Shown: piece after piece, positions 17,828 to 27,316 of the stretch
Numbering within the stretch: the stretch's first letter is position 1
Layout of the letters: every line of letters starts with the position of its first letter
Assembly (NCBI RefSeq): GCF_016827595.1
Contig: NZ_JAECMS010000005.1
Location: 73,277 to 137,276, forward strand
Source: Luteirhabdus pelagi
GTDB lineage: Bacteria > Bacteroidota > Bacteroidia > Flavobacteriales > Flavobacteriaceae
Reading direction: 5' to 3'
Length of the DNA stretch: 64,000 bases
Notes under the pieces: generated by a model
Databases searched by the model: none
What the model was told of the DNA's origin: nothing
The model's input: only the letters and a program-made list of their open reading frames with translations
Position numbers and translations under genes: made by a program

Positions 17828-20184
17828 TCGGCCAACTCCTCTAGCAATTCATCATACGTATAGTATTCTTTCTTTGAAGAACCTTTGCTGTACAATAAAC
17901 TGACGCGAATCGCTTTTAACCCTGTAACACCTTGAAGGTCTTCCAAAGAAACTACTTCCACATCATCCTTTAGCTGTTTTTTGTGCTGAAGGAATTCGAT
18001 ATACTGAAGGTATTCTTCTTCATCCTCTTTTTGGGAATAGACAATCGTAATTTTTCCAGGTTGCGTGACGCGTTCTTCAGTGCCCTTGATATTTGCCTTA
18101 TCGACTCGTTTTTTCACAACTTCATAACGAGCATTATACGTACCATCTACGTCGAAACGCTTTTCGTCCATTCTGAAACGAAGCGATAAAGCACCGTTGA
18201 ATACCAAAATCATGGAAGCGACCTCTAATTGAATCGGCAATCCACTTCGCAATTGATAATAACTATTTTCCATTTCGCACATCACCTGAAGCTGCCATAG
18301 GCGAAGGTTATTCAAATAAACCTTATGGAAGCTCTTCTGTTTCGTGATGGATTCACCGATATACAGATTGTGCTCTACCCCATCGGTCTTAAACCGTTCG
18401 AAGTAGTGCGGATACATTTGCTGAGCTGCTACCTGTTGTTTGTCCAAAATAGAGGCAAGCCTTTTGTTTACTAACATCACGGTTTCATCGTAATCTTTCC
18501 GGTGTTTGTAAGTAAGGCCTGTGTTGCGATCGACTAACTCGTAATACTTATCAATTTGCTTTTTAAGGTCTTCGTTTTTCTTCGCCAAATGTCCGAACAT
18601 CGGAATGATTTCGGTACGAAGGAAATTATACACCCGACGTTCACTATCTACTTGCAGTTCCGATTTCAATTCCTCCAAAAACTTTGTCACTCGAAAATCG
18701 ACCTGTTCATACACAGGCAATTCTTCAATATCAGAAATTTTCTTTATGATTTTCCGAACATGCTTCAGTTGAAGCAATAAATCCTTTTTGGTCGCTTCAT
18801 TTCTCGCAGAAGAAGATTCCTTAATGTCGATTTGTCCGTATAATGGATAGACATCTTCAAAAACCACCCCACGATAGTACGCCGGCGTTCCCGACTCGCG
18901 AAGGTTGAAATATCGTTTCGCTTCTTTTCTAAATTTCCAGTGAACGCTCGGGTGAATAGAAGTACATTCATCCTGAATAATCAGTTCGAGGTCATTGTCA
19001 AGCTGCTGTTTTGCGCGAACAACGGCATCGACCAAAAACGGCATAACGTCATCGAGTTTATTCGCGTTAATGGAGTTTAGGGCATTCACCTTTTCTGAAG
19101 TAATCTCTAAGACCCCTAATACAGCATTGTATTGGGTGATTGCCACGAAAATAGCACTCTTGATTTCCTTTTCCTTCAGCTTTTTGTAGAGCACATTCTT
19201 AGGGTACATTTCATGGTAGCGATCTACATTGCTGATGGTGTAGTAACCTTTTTTCTTGAAAAGCGCATAATGCGAGGCGTCGCATAACGACTTCTTACTC
19301 GATTCGCTGTTTTTGTCACCCAACAAGACACTTTCAAAATTTTTACTTGCAGGGGTTTCAAAAACATCGTCTTCAGCGTTATAATCAACAAAACCAACCT
19401 CCAATTCCTTCAACTGAAAAATAGACTGGAAAACTTCCTGAAAATCGTTGTGCATGGTAAGCTTACTCTCCTCTCCTTTCAACAAATGCGTTTTGAAATC
19501 GGATATAGAGGCATCCATCGTTACGTTGAACATATTGGCGATAACAAAACCGTTCAGTTCCCAACTATGTGGTGGAAACTTTTCCTTCCATAGCGCCACA
19601 TTGTCATAACTGTCCAATAATTCGGCTATATCTTCCTCGGTAATTTTGGGTGCTTCTTCAGAAGGTTTCAGTGAAACAAAATCGGCATTATATAACAGAC
19701 GATACGTTCGCATCATACCCTTTGCATTGGGAATTCTGTAGTATAATGGTCGGCTAAAGTCGGTTTCATACCCATAATATACTTTCAGAATGATATTACA
19801 GGCCATGATATATTTTTGATCGTCGGTGAAATCGGCCAACTGAGGCAGGTAATCTTCCCCCGCAGCCTTCAGGATATTCTTAAAACGATCGGTAGATTCA
19901 ATCACAAGATCCAAAAAGGGAAGCGTCGCAAATTTAATTTCATTGGATTGCAGCGCGGTTGGAAATAATTCCAACATTACAAAATCGATGTGCTCTTGAT
20001 GTTCCGAAAGCTTGTCCAAGTCGGAAAAGCCTTCTTCAAGAATTGGATTCGATTCGGCCATATCCAGCACAGCCTGCATATGATGCTTCGCTGCACCATT
20101 TTGGGATGGGATTCGCTTTCGATAGGCGTCGAAAAGCTTTTTAAATCCAACTTTTACGTGAAAAGGAAACTCTTTTTTATTCAT
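17824..20184 (-). CDS. GAF domain-containing protein, large, cytoplasmic
   Basis: 786 residues from the ATG at 20184 (a TTG five codons earlier is unlikely). There is no signal peptide or membrane helix. Residues ~1-220 are helical and unassigned. Residues ~240-395 have the look of a GAF sensor domain (FQSIFQLKELEVGFVDY, then KEIKSAIFVAITQYNAVLGVLEI). The C-terminal half contains conserved-looking segments such as RGVVFEDVYPLYGQIDIKESS and coiled-coil stretches. Related large GAF proteins are common in Bacteroidota without a known role. GAF domains often bind cyclic nucleotides or other small ligands; a link with the convergent HD-PycTM gene is only a suggestion. Confidence 0.65.
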   Translation of the reverse strand: MNKKEFPFHVKVGFKKLFDAYRKRIPSQNGAAKHHMQAVLDMAESNPILEEGFSDLDKLSEHQEHIDFVMLELFPTALQSNEIKFATLPFLDLVIESTDRFKNILKAAGEDYLPQLADFTDDQKYIMACNIILKVYYGYETDFSRPLYYRIPNAKGMMRTYRLLYNADFVSLKPSEEAPKITEEDIAELLDSYDNVALWKEKFPPHSWELNGFVIANMFNVTMDASISDFKTHLLKGEESKLTMHNDFQEVFQSIFQLKELEVGFVDYNAEDDVFETPASKNFESVLLGDKNSESSKKSLCDASHYALFKKKGYYTISNVDRYHEMYPKNVLYKKLKEKEIKSAIFVAITQYNAVLGVLEITSEKVNALNSINANKLDDVMPFLVDAVVRAKQQLDNDLELIIQDECTSIHPSVHWKFRKEAKRYFNLRESGTPAYYRGVVFEDVYPLYGQIDIKESSSARNEATKKDLLLQLKHVRKIIKKISDIEELPVYEQVDFRVTKFLEELKSELQVDSERRVYNFLRTEIIPMFGHLAKKNEDLKKQIDKYYELVDRNTGLTYKHRKDYDETVMLVNKRLASILDKQQVAAQQMYPHYFERFKTDGVEHNLYIGESITKQKSFHKVYLNNLRLWQLQVMCEMENSYYQLRSGLPIQLEVASMILVFNGALSLRFRMDEKRFDVDGTYNARYEVVKKRVDKANIKGTEERVTQPGKITIVYSQKEDEEEYLQYIEFLQHKKQLKDDVEVVSLEDLQGVTGLKAIRVSLLYSKGSSKKEYYTYDELLEELAD

Positions 20185-20281
20185 GTTCCAATGCTTCAAT
20201 TCCTATGGATAAATGTACGTAATAAAGATACGCAAGGCCTTGATATTACTATTATTAACATATATTTGAGGAATTCTCTTT

Positions 20282-20310
20282 TTGATAGGCCAAAATATCG
20301 TCTATTTTTG
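20282..20310 (+). promoter_or_regulatory. Promoter of the TlpA-like gene
   Basis: TTG at 20282-20284 and TATTTTTG at 20303-20310 with an 18 bp spacer match the -33/-7 consensus. The ATG follows at 20338. Confidence 0.6.
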
Positions 20311-20337
20311 TCGCTTAAATAAACAAAACTTTACATA

Positions 20338-21462
20338 ATGAAGTCAGTTGCGCTTTCTATTCTAACATTTCTTTTACTTCTTACCGCTTGTAAGGAAAAC
20401 ACCAATACTTATACGCTCTCCGGTACTGCCCAAGGGTTTGAAAACGATACCGAAGTATATGTGTATGGCATCATGGAAAGTCGTCAACCTTCCATTATCG
20501 ATACCCTTACCGTTTCCAATGGTACCTTTGAAGGTGAATTCGATAAGCTAGACCAAGCTGCTGTGCATTACCTACAGTTTCAAAACACCAAAGGTAGCGT
20601 GGTTTTCTTTCCAGAAAATGAAGATTTGAAAGCTACTATTTATAAGGATAGTATTTCCGCTTCCTATGTTGAAGGCAGCAAGCAAAACGATGCTTTTCGC
20701 GATTTCACCAATGCCATGCGCGACTTCAACGAAAAGAAACAATTGAATATTGAAAAATACCGACAAGCGCAGAAAGAACAGGATAACGCTACAATTGCTA
20801 CTATTCGAAATGAAAACATGGCGATACTGGAAGAGGAGAAAGCGTATAAGCGTGACTTCATCGAAAACAATAAAAATTCATTGTTCTCTGTAATGCTATT
20901 ATCTGAAATGTTAGGTAGAAAAGAAATTTCTACGGAAGAAGCAGGTGAAATCATTGAAACCCTTTCACCAAAAGTTTCCGCTTCACCCCTTACCGATAAC
21001 TTGAGAACGTCTCTAGCAAATCTGAAAAAAGCTGATGTAGGATCAACAGCACCGAACTTTTCAGCCCCAACACCAGATGGCGAAACCTTAGCCTTGAATG
21101 ATGTGCTCGGAAAATATACCATCATCGATTTTTGGGCGTCTTGGTGTAAGCCTTGTCGTCGTGAAAACCCTAATGTGGTGCGTGTGTATGAAAAATACCA
21201 TGACAAAGGACTAAACATTATCAGCGTTTCCTTAGACCGACCTGGCCAAAAGGAACGTTGGCTTCAAGCCATTGAAGATGATAACATGGACTGGTACCAT
21301 GTTTCAAACCTACAGTTTTGGCAAGATCCGATTGCGCAGCAATATAGCGTGCGCTCGATCCCCGCAACCTTCCTTTTGGATGAAAGCGGAACGATCATCG
21401 ATAAAAACCTTCGTGGACAGGCGTTGGAAAACAAGATGGCTTCTTTATTGGGAAGCGAATAA
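20338..21462 (+). CDS. TlpA-like thioredoxin-family lipoprotein with DUF4369-type N-terminal domain
   Basis: 374 residues. A lipoprotein signal ends LLTAC with the lipidated Cys at 18. Residues ~25-110 match the beta-rich DUF4369 domain common in Bacteroidota, followed by a helical linker. Residues ~234-374 are a thioredoxin/AhpC-TSA fold with the redox motif WCKPC (C270, C273) and cis-proline region SIPATFLLDESG. It is expected to reduce or isomerise disulfides in the periplasm. Its own promoter precedes it; the next gene is convergent 5 bp downstream. Confidence 0.88.
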   Translation: MKSVALSILTFLLLLTACKENTNTYTLSGTAQGFENDTEVYVYGIMESRQPSIIDTLTVSNGTFEGEFDKLDQAAVHYLQFQNTKGSVVFFPENEDLKATIYKDSISASYVEGSKQNDAFRDFTNAMRDFNEKKQLNIEKYRQAQKEQDNATIATIRNENMAILEEEKAYKRDFIENNKNSLFSVMLLSEMLGRKEISTEEAGEIIETLSPKVSASPLTDNLRTSLANLKKADVGSTAPNFSAPTPDGETLALNDVLGKYTIIDFWASWCKPCRRENPNVVRVYEKYHDKGLNIISVSLDRPGQKERWLQAIEDDNMDWYHVSNLQFWQDPIAQQYSVRSIPATFLLDESGTIIDKNLRGQALENKMASLLGSE

Positions 21463-21467
21463 ACGTC

Positions 21468-22160
21468 TTAGTTTAGTTCGAAGCGAACATTCACTTTTAC
21501 CTTAATTTCCAACTCACCGGGAGCGATAGGCGCTTGACCGCCACTAGCATCGCTTTCGGTTACAGCCATGGCTCGGTACATCGGTTGTGGATAATTCGGT
21601 GAAGATGAAAACTCGCTGATGGAAACCGCTTTCCCGATAGATTGGTCCAATACCGAAGCATAATCGGTAGCGCGCTGCTTGGCATCCATAATCGCCTTGG
21701 TTCTTGCTTCCCGTTCCATTTCTTCCTGGTTGGATGAAGCAAAGGAAACGCCGTCGATTCGGTTGATACCGCTTTGCAACAAGCCATTCATCAAGTCTTC
21801 ATATTTTTTTAAATCCCGTAGCGTAATGGCTATCGACTGATTGGCGCTATACGAATAGGACTTTTCGTTGTAGTTATAATTTTTATTCAGGCGAATATAT
21901 TGCGTTTGGATATCCTTATCGGCAATATTCATGCTCTTGATAAATTTAATTACCTCCGAAACGGTCTTATCGTTCTGCTGCTTGACAAGCGTTGCGTTCT
22001 TTCCAGTATTTTCAACCCGAACCTGAATTTCGACTTTATCGGGAACGACCCGAACGGTTCCTTCTCCGGTAACATCTACTGTTGGTATCATTTGTTGCTG
22101 TTGTTGTGCGTTGGTGCTCATAACGATGACTAATGCGATGAAAGTGACTATTTTGTTCAT
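21468..22160 (-). CDS. SIMPL (DUF541) domain secreted protein
   Basis: 230 residues with a signal peptide ending near STNAQ. The mature protein begins with the DUF541 signature VTGEGTVRVVPDKVEIQVRVE and holds the conserved Arg-rich helix AREKAR-like segment AIMDAKQRATDYASVL. SIMPL proteins are periplasmic or outer-membrane-associated and form oligomeric rings; E. coli YggE affects oxidative stress, but the biochemical role is unknown. It lies 11 bp downstream of the rhomboid gene in the same direction and probably shares its transcript. Confidence 0.88.
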   Translation of the reverse strand: MNKIVTFIALVIVMSTNAQQQQQMIPTVDVTGEGTVRVVPDKVEIQVRVENTGKNATLVKQQNDKTVSEVIKFIKSMNIADKDIQTQYIRLNKNYNYNEKSYSYSANQSIAITLRDLKKYEDLMNGLLQSGINRIDGVSFASSNQEEMEREARTKAIMDAKQRATDYASVLDQSIGKAVSISEFSSSPNYPQPMYRAMAVTESDASGGQAPIAPGELEIKVKVNVRFELN

Positions 22161-22171
22161 ACGGTTTGTTT

Positions 22172-22822
22172 TTAAATTTTTCCCAGTTTATGCAATGCAA
22201 ATAAGAGGCCAATGGGAATAGCCAATACGATTACGATCCAAAGCTGTGTTTCAAATAAAATTGGCGCAAAGGCGAGGGTAATAACATATCCTGCAATCGC
22301 ACCTCCGAAGTGGGCGTCGTGACCAATATTTCCCAACCGGCGTTTCATTCCGTAGATGGAATAAAGCAAATATCCCAATCCGAAAATCCAAGCTGGAATC
22401 GCAATAGGTATAAAAAATAAGTACAAGCCCATATCGGGATAAAAAAGAATGGCCGAATATAGAATTCCGGTCACTGCACCACTAGCTCCCACAGCACTGT
22501 AGTGAAACTCATCGCGATGGAAGTAATAGGAAAGCAGGTTCCCAACAATTAAACTCGCCAGGTATAAGGCTACAAACTTCACCACTCCTACGGAAGCAAT
22601 GACCACATTGGCAAAAAAGTAGAGCGTAAGCATATTGAAAAGAAGGTGAGCAGTATCAACATGCAAAAATCCGGAACTAAACATCCGAATCTGTTCGCCG
22701 CGTCGGATGGCGGCTACATTAAACTTATACTTTTCAAAAAATGAGAAATCGTTAAAACCTTTGATCGAAATCAGTACATTGGCTGCAATAATGACGATGG
22801 TCGCTATGTGAAGTTCTGGCAT
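22172..22822 (-). CDS. Rhomboid-family intramembrane serine protease
   Basis: 216 residues with about six membrane helices. The catalytic pair is visible: serine S114 in VGASGAVTG and histidine H171 in HFGGAIAGY. The oxyanion-side motif HLLFN (H59, N63) is present in helix 2. It cleaves membrane proteins within the bilayer; the substrate is unknown. The length is near the minimal rhomboid core, without extra soluble domains. The ATG is at 22822 and the SIMPL gene follows by 11 bp. Confidence 0.92.
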   Translation of the reverse strand: MPELHIATIVIIAANVLISIKGFNDFSFFEKYKFNVAAIRRGEQIRMFSSGFLHVDTAHLLFNMLTLYFFANVVIASVGVVKFVALYLASLIVGNLLSYYFHRDEFHYSAVGASGAVTGILYSAILFYPDMGLYLFFIPIAIPAWIFGLGYLLYSIYGMKRRLGNIGHDAHFGGAIAGYVITLAFAPILFETQLWIVIVLAIPIGLLFALHKLGKI

Positions 22823-22878
22823 ATTCGTTCAATCGTTAGAGTGCCATAAATTTAATTAGTTTTGCGGTAAATTTGCGT

Positions 22879-23751
22879 ATGCAGCGATTCCTTTATATTC
22901 TTCTTTATCCAATTCTTTGGTGCATCTCCGTGCTACCGTTTTGGTTGCTGTACGCAAAGTCAACCGCGCTGTACATAATTACCTATTATTTAATTGGCTA
23001 TCGAAAAAAAACAGTTAAAAACAACTTAAAACTCGTCTTCCCAGAAAAGTCGGATCAAGAACGAAACATCATTGCCAAAAAATTCTACAAGCATCTTTGT
23101 GATATGATTTTTGAAACAATCAAGAGCTTGACCATTTCAGAAAAAACCATCGAGAAACGGTTTGTCTATACAAATACAGAGCTTCTAGATTCCTATTATG
23201 AAGAGGGTAAAAGTGTTTTATTGATGTGTGGCCACTATGCAAACTGGGAATGGAGCGGAATTCTAAATCGAAAGGTTGCCTTTACCTCCTATGCCGTCTA
23301 TAAGAAATTGGACAATCCATATTTCGACCGTTTGGTTCGGAAAACACGGGAACGGTTTGGAGCCAGCATTGTAACCAACAAAAAGATAGTACCCCTACTT
23401 TATCGTCAGGTAAAGAAAAAGGTACATACCTTAACGCTTATTCTCTCCGATCAAACCCCAAAACGCAACGCATACAAATATCGTGATACCTTTATGGGCA
23501 TCGATGTACCCATGTTCACCGGAACTGAGGAATTGGCCGAACGCCTAAATTTCAGCACAGTTTACCTAAAGGTTGAAAAGGTTAAAAGAGGATATTATAA
23601 AGCTACGCTGGTTCCCCTTTCTGACGATTATCCTGATCATTCAAAATTTGAAGTGACCCGCCGCTTTTTTGATGAAATTGAAAAGCAAATCAGGGAAGAA
23701 CCTGCCTACTACTTATGGTCGCATAAACGCTGGAAACATCGCAGGGTCTAA
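22879..23751 (+). CDS. LpxL/HtrB-like lipid A or lysophospholipid acyltransferase
   Basis: 290 residues from the ATG at 22879 (a TTG two codons upstream is also in frame). An N-terminal membrane helix is followed by the LABLAT acyltransferase core with the catalytic H(x4)E motif GHYANWEW, a basic RKTRERFGAS segment and SDQTPKRNAYKYRDTFMG. It transfers an acyl chain to lipid A precursors at the cytoplasmic face of the inner membrane. The -7-like box TAAATTTG ends only 3 nt before the ATG. The stop overlaps that of the convergent PLP enzyme by 4 bp. Confidence 0.88.
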   Translation: MQRFLYILLYPILWCISVLPFWLLYAKSTALYIITYYLIGYRKKTVKNNLKLVFPEKSDQERNIIAKKFYKHLCDMIFETIKSLTISEKTIEKRFVYTNTELLDSYYEEGKSVLLMCGHYANWEWSGILNRKVAFTSYAVYKKLDNPYFDRLVRKTRERFGASIVTNKKIVPLLYRQVKKKVHTLTLILSDQTPKRNAYKYRDTFMGIDVPMFTGTEELAERLNFSTVYLKVEKVKRGYYKATLVPLSDDYPDHSKFEVTRRFFDEIEKQIREEPAYYLWSHKRWKHRRV

Positions 23752-25238
23752 CAGCTGAACCAATCTTTCTGTAAAGGAGTAATAGTTTCTGAAGCTTCAG
23801 AACTATGCAAATAGCGACCGTTTTCATACCGGTACTCTTTAGCCCAATCTTCATGGTTTTCCGCTAAAGTATCCAAAGAATCGCAGATATACTCCATTTC
23901 AGCATTTGTCGTAGTAGGATGAAATGAAATCCGGATCCATCCCGGTTTTTCATGGCTCATGCCGCAGGAAATTTTCTCGATAATCGCATCAGAGGTTTCA
24001 CGATTTATTTCCAAAAGATGGTGACCATACGTTCCGGCGCAACTGCAGCCGCCTCGTGTTTGAATTCCAAACCGATCGTTCAATAATTTAACCGCTAAAT
24101 CGTGATACAATCCTTTCACTGTAAAAGAAACTACCGCAAAGCGCTCCGTATGGTTTCCTGCTAAAATAGAAATCGAATCATGATGTTGAAACCGCTTAAA
24201 AAACTGAGCCAACAATTCCTCTTCCCGTTTCAAAATATTATGGGTACCCATCTTCTCTTTTAATCGGATGGCGAGTGCTGCTCGAATAACTTGTAAGAAA
24301 CCTGGAGTTCCACCATCTTCCCTACCTTCGATATCATCCATATACTTATGAAGTCCCCAAGGCGTGGTCCAATCAACAGTTCCACCGCCGGGACAATCGG
24401 GTACCGAATTTTTATACAGCGATTTGTGAAAAACCAAAACCCCACTACTTCCTGGGCCGCCCAAAAACTTATGGGGCGAAAAAAAGACCGCATCCAATTT
24501 TTCGGAAGGGTCATTAGGGTTCATATCAATATCGACATAGGGCGCCGAACAGGCAAAATCGACAAAACAGAAACCATTATTTGCATGTGCAAGCTTCGCA
24601 ATTTCATGATAGGGCGTTTTAATACCCGTTACGTTCGAACAGCCGGTAACGGAAACTATTTTTAAGGGTCGGTCGTTATATTCCTCTAATAGGTCTTCCA
24701 AATTATGCAAGCAAAAGAGCCCTTCTTCATTACAAGGAACCACCTTTACCTCCGCCAAGGTTTCCAACCATGACGTCTGATTGCTATGATGTTCCATATG
24801 TGAAACAAATACCACAGGCCGCTTTTCCTTCGGAAGGCTAACACGATCTGTAAATTGTTCTGGAACACGAAGGCCCAAAATACGCTGTAACTTATTAATC
24901 GCACCCGTCATTCCCGTAACCGTCGTAATCAAGATATCATCGTCACCAGCATTTACATGGTTTTTGATGATACTTCTAGCTTCTTTATAGGCATGGGTCA
25001 TCGTAGTTCCGCTTACCGTTGTTTCGGTATGGGTATTGGCTACAAAAGGTCCAAATTGATATAATAATTTCTCCTCTATCGGTCGATAGAGTCGCCCGCT
25101 AGCGGTCCAATCGGCATAGATGATTTTCTTGGTTCCGTAGGGACTATCAAATTCCTGATCGATTCCAACGATATTCTCACGGAAGGACTGGAAATAGGAT
25201 TCTAATGAAGTCTCTTCGACCACGGCGGGCTTTTCCAT
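23748..25238 (-). CDS. Class V aminotransferase-fold PLP enzyme (cysteine desulfurase-like)
   Basis: 496 residues of the class V PLP fold. The Schiff-base lysine is K257 in FFSPHKFLGGPGSSG; FVSHMEHHSNQTSW provides the PLP-stacking histidine and VDFACSAPYVDID the PLP-binding aspartate. The C-terminal part has the cysteine-rich loop QTRGGCSCAGTYGHH, reminiscent of desulfurases. It is longer than SufS (about 400 residues). No Fe-S assembly genes are adjacent, so a cysteine-desulfurase or related lyase role is tentative. It is possibly read from its own promoter, as glmM lies 31 bp upstream. Confidence 0.8.
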   Translation of the reverse strand: MEKPAVVEETSLESYFQSFRENIVGIDQEFDSPYGTKKIIYADWTASGRLYRPIEEKLLYQFGPFVANTHTETTVSGTTMTHAYKEARSIIKNHVNAGDDDILITTVTGMTGAINKLQRILGLRVPEQFTDRVSLPKEKRPVVFVSHMEHHSNQTSWLETLAEVKVVPCNEEGLFCLHNLEDLLEEYNDRPLKIVSVTGCSNVTGIKTPYHEIAKLAHANNGFCFVDFACSAPYVDIDMNPNDPSEKLDAVFFSPHKFLGGPGSSGVLVFHKSLYKNSVPDCPGGGTVDWTTPWGLHKYMDDIEGREDGGTPGFLQVIRAALAIRLKEKMGTHNILKREEELLAQFFKRFQHHDSISILAGNHTERFAVVSFTVKGLYHDLAVKLLNDRFGIQTRGGCSCAGTYGHHLLEINRETSDAIIEKISCGMSHEKPGWIRISFHPTTTNAEMEYICDSLDTLAENHEDWAKEYRYENGRYLHSSEASETITPLQKDWFSC

Positions 25239-25269
25239 GTTAGTTGATTTAGCCCTATAAAAATACAGA

Positions 25270-26658
25270 TTATTTTGAAGCTAGCTCCTGAAGCTCTTTC
25301 TTAAATCGCTCTCCTAATTCGTCGGCTTCTTTCTGAGTAGGGGCTTCCGTGTAAATCCGGATAATTGGTTCTGTATTCGATTTCCGAAGATGAACCCAAT
25401 TGTTTTCAAAATCAATTTTCACGCCATCGATGGTAGTCAACTGTTCATTTGGATAGGTTTCTTCCATTTTCTTCAAAATACCATCAACATCAAGTCCCGG
25501 TGTAAGCTCTATTTTTTTCTTCGCCATAAAATAAGAAGGATAGCGTTTCCGAAGTTCGCTAACAGCGATTTTCTCTTCGGCTAAATGACTTAAGAACAAG
25601 GCAATTCCTACCAAACTATCGCGTCCGTAATGCAACTCAGGATAAATTATACCGCCGTTTCCTTCTCCACCAATCACTGCATCGGTATCCTTCATTTTTT
25701 GAACCACATTTACTTCACCTACAGCACTGGCTTGATAACTTCCATTATGCTTCTCGGTAACATCGCGAAGCGCTCTTGAAGATGACATATTGCTTACCGT
25801 ATTCCCTGGAGTTTGCTGCAACACATAATCGGCTACCGCTACCAAGGTGTATTCTTCACCAAACATCTCTCCTTTTTCATCTACAAAGGCCAGTCGGTCT
25901 ACATCGGGATCGACCACAATCCCGAAATCGGCATGTTCATCAACTACCGCTTTCATCAGATCGCCCAAATGCTCTTTTAAAGGCTCTGGATTATGCGGAA
26001 AATGACCTGTAGGATCGCAGTATAGTTTTACAGGTTCCACATCAAGGGCTTCCAGCAGTAGAGGAACGGCAATTCCACCAGTAGAGTTTACCCCATCGAC
26101 CACAACTTTAAAGCGGGCTTTCTTGATAGCGTCTGTCTTCACCAACGGAAGGTTTAAAATTTCTGCGATGTGTAAGTCAATATAGGCATCGTGACGCGTA
26201 ACCTTACCAAGGTCGTCTACTTCAGCAAAAGAAGTATTCTGTGCTGCAGCGATATCGAGGATCTGCTGACCTGCTTCGGCGTTCAAGAATTCACCATCTT
26301 TATTCAGCAGTTTTAAAGCGTTCCATTGTTTCGGATTGTGACTGGCTGTTAGGATAATCCCTCCATCGGCATGTTCCATCATAACGGCCATTTCAACAGT
26401 TGGGGTGGTAGAAAGTCCTAAATCGACAACGTGAATGCCCATTCCAACCAATGTATTCATCACCAATTGCTGTATCATTTCACCTGAAATACGCGCATCG
26501 CGACCTACAACGACTCTATATTCATCCTTCTCGCGTTGTTGCTTCACCCACGTTCCATACGCTGAAGCATACATCACCGTATCGATTGGCGTTAGGTTGT
26601 CGCCCTGCTTCCCGCCGATGGTTCCTCTAATTCCTGATATTGACTTGATTAATGTCAT
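25270..26658 (-). CDS. glmM: Phosphoglucosamine mutase
   Basis: 462 residues from the ATG at 26658 (a TTG six codons upstream falls inside the promoter). It converts glucosamine-6-phosphate to glucosamine-1-phosphate for peptidoglycan and LPS. Motifs of the alpha-D-phosphohexomutase family appear in order: SGIRGT near the start, active-site serine in ILTASHNPKQWNALK, metal loop DPDVDRLAF, sugar loop GGEGNGGI and phosphate-binding RKSNTEPIIRIY. Assignment to GlmM over phosphomannomutase rests on the Bacteroidota-type TASHNPKQWNALK pattern. Confidence 0.85.
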   Translation of the reverse strand: MTLIKSISGIRGTIGGKQGDNLTPIDTVMYASAYGTWVKQQREKDEYRVVVGRDARISGEMIQQLVMNTLVGMGIHVVDLGLSTTPTVEMAVMMEHADGGIILTASHNPKQWNALKLLNKDGEFLNAEAGQQILDIAAAQNTSFAEVDDLGKVTRHDAYIDLHIAEILNLPLVKTDAIKKARFKVVVDGVNSTGGIAVPLLLEALDVEPVKLYCDPTGHFPHNPEPLKEHLGDLMKAVVDEHADFGIVVDPDVDRLAFVDEKGEMFGEEYTLVAVADYVLQQTPGNTVSNMSSSRALRDVTEKHNGSYQASAVGEVNVVQKMKDTDAVIGGEGNGGIIYPELHYGRDSLVGIALFLSHLAEEKIAVSELRKRYPSYFMAKKKIELTPGLDVDGILKKMEETYPNEQLTTIDGVKIDFENNWVHLRKSNTEPIIRIYTEAPTQKEADELGERFKKELQELASK

Positions 26659-26673
26659 CTGCAAATTTTTATG

Positions 26674-26681
26674 CAAAGATA
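26674..26681 (-). promoter_or_regulatory. -7 box of glmM
   Basis: The minus strand reads TATCTTTG, 15 nt upstream of the glmM ATG. The -33 element is not obvious. Confidence 0.5.
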
Positions 26682-26728
26682 GTTTTTTAAAAAGCTTTTG
26701 AACGTTAGGATTTTGTAAATTGTGGGGA

Positions 26729-27316
26729 ATGAATTTTCTCGCACATATCTATCTTTCTGGTGAAGATGAAGGCGTTATCATCGGCAATTTTATCGCCGAT
26801 GGCATTAAGGGGAAGAAATACAAAAAATTCCCCGCCGATATTCAAAAAGGGATTTTGTTGCATCGCGCCATCGATAGCTATACCGATGGCCATCCCATCG
26901 TTCGACAGAGCACGGCAAGATTACATGAAAATTATGGTCACTATAGCGGTGTGATTGTCGATATTTTGTACGATCATTTTTTAGCGAAGAATTGGAACAG
27001 CTATCATGAACAACCGCTAGCCAGCTTTGTAGATGATTTTTATGAATTGTTGCGAAAAAACTTCACCATGTTACCTGCCCGAATCCAACGTATGATGCCT
27101 TATATGATTGCTGACAATTGGCTACTGAGTTATGCTACGGTTACTGGTATTAGCACCATTTTGGCACAGATGAATATACGAACAAAAGGGAAGTCGAAGA
27201 TGAATTTTGCAGTGATGGAACTGGAAACCTATTATGAAGAATTTGAAACTGAATTCACTGCTTTCTTCACCGAACTGGAGGAATACGCAAAAAACAAACT
27301 GACGGAACTTTCATGA
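26729..27316 (+). CDS. Acyl carrier protein phosphodiesterase (AcpH-like)
   Basis: 195 residues from the ATG at 26729, preceded by GGGGA; a TTG three codons upstream is less likely. The sequence opens MNFLAHIYLSG and has the ACPD pattern: IGNFIADGIKG, LLHRAIDSYTDGHPIV and VDILYDHFLAKNW, with His/Asp residues that bind the metal. It removes the phosphopantetheine arm from holo-ACP. Its stop overlaps the start of the gamma-glutamyltransferase gene by 4 bp (ATGA), so the two are translationally coupled. Confidence 0.88.
   Translation: MNFLAHIYLSGEDEGVIIGNFIADGIKGKKYKKFPADIQKGILLHRAIDSYTDGHPIVRQSTARLHENYGHYSGVIVDILYDHFLAKNWNSYHEQPLASFVDDFYELLRKNFTMLPARIQRMMPYMIADNWLLSYATVTGISTILAQMNIRTKGKSKMNFAVMELETYYEEFETEFTAFFTELEEYAKNKLTELS

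Noticed and set aside
16625-20184. Complete Pycsar anti-phage system
   Set aside because: Only the PycTM-type effector domain is present; no pyrimidine cyclase is encoded nearby, and the GAF protein has no cyclase motif.
23748-25238. SufS as a firm call for the class V PLP enzyme
   Set aside because: It is about 90 residues longer than SufS and has no suf genes nearby, so only the fold-level name is given.
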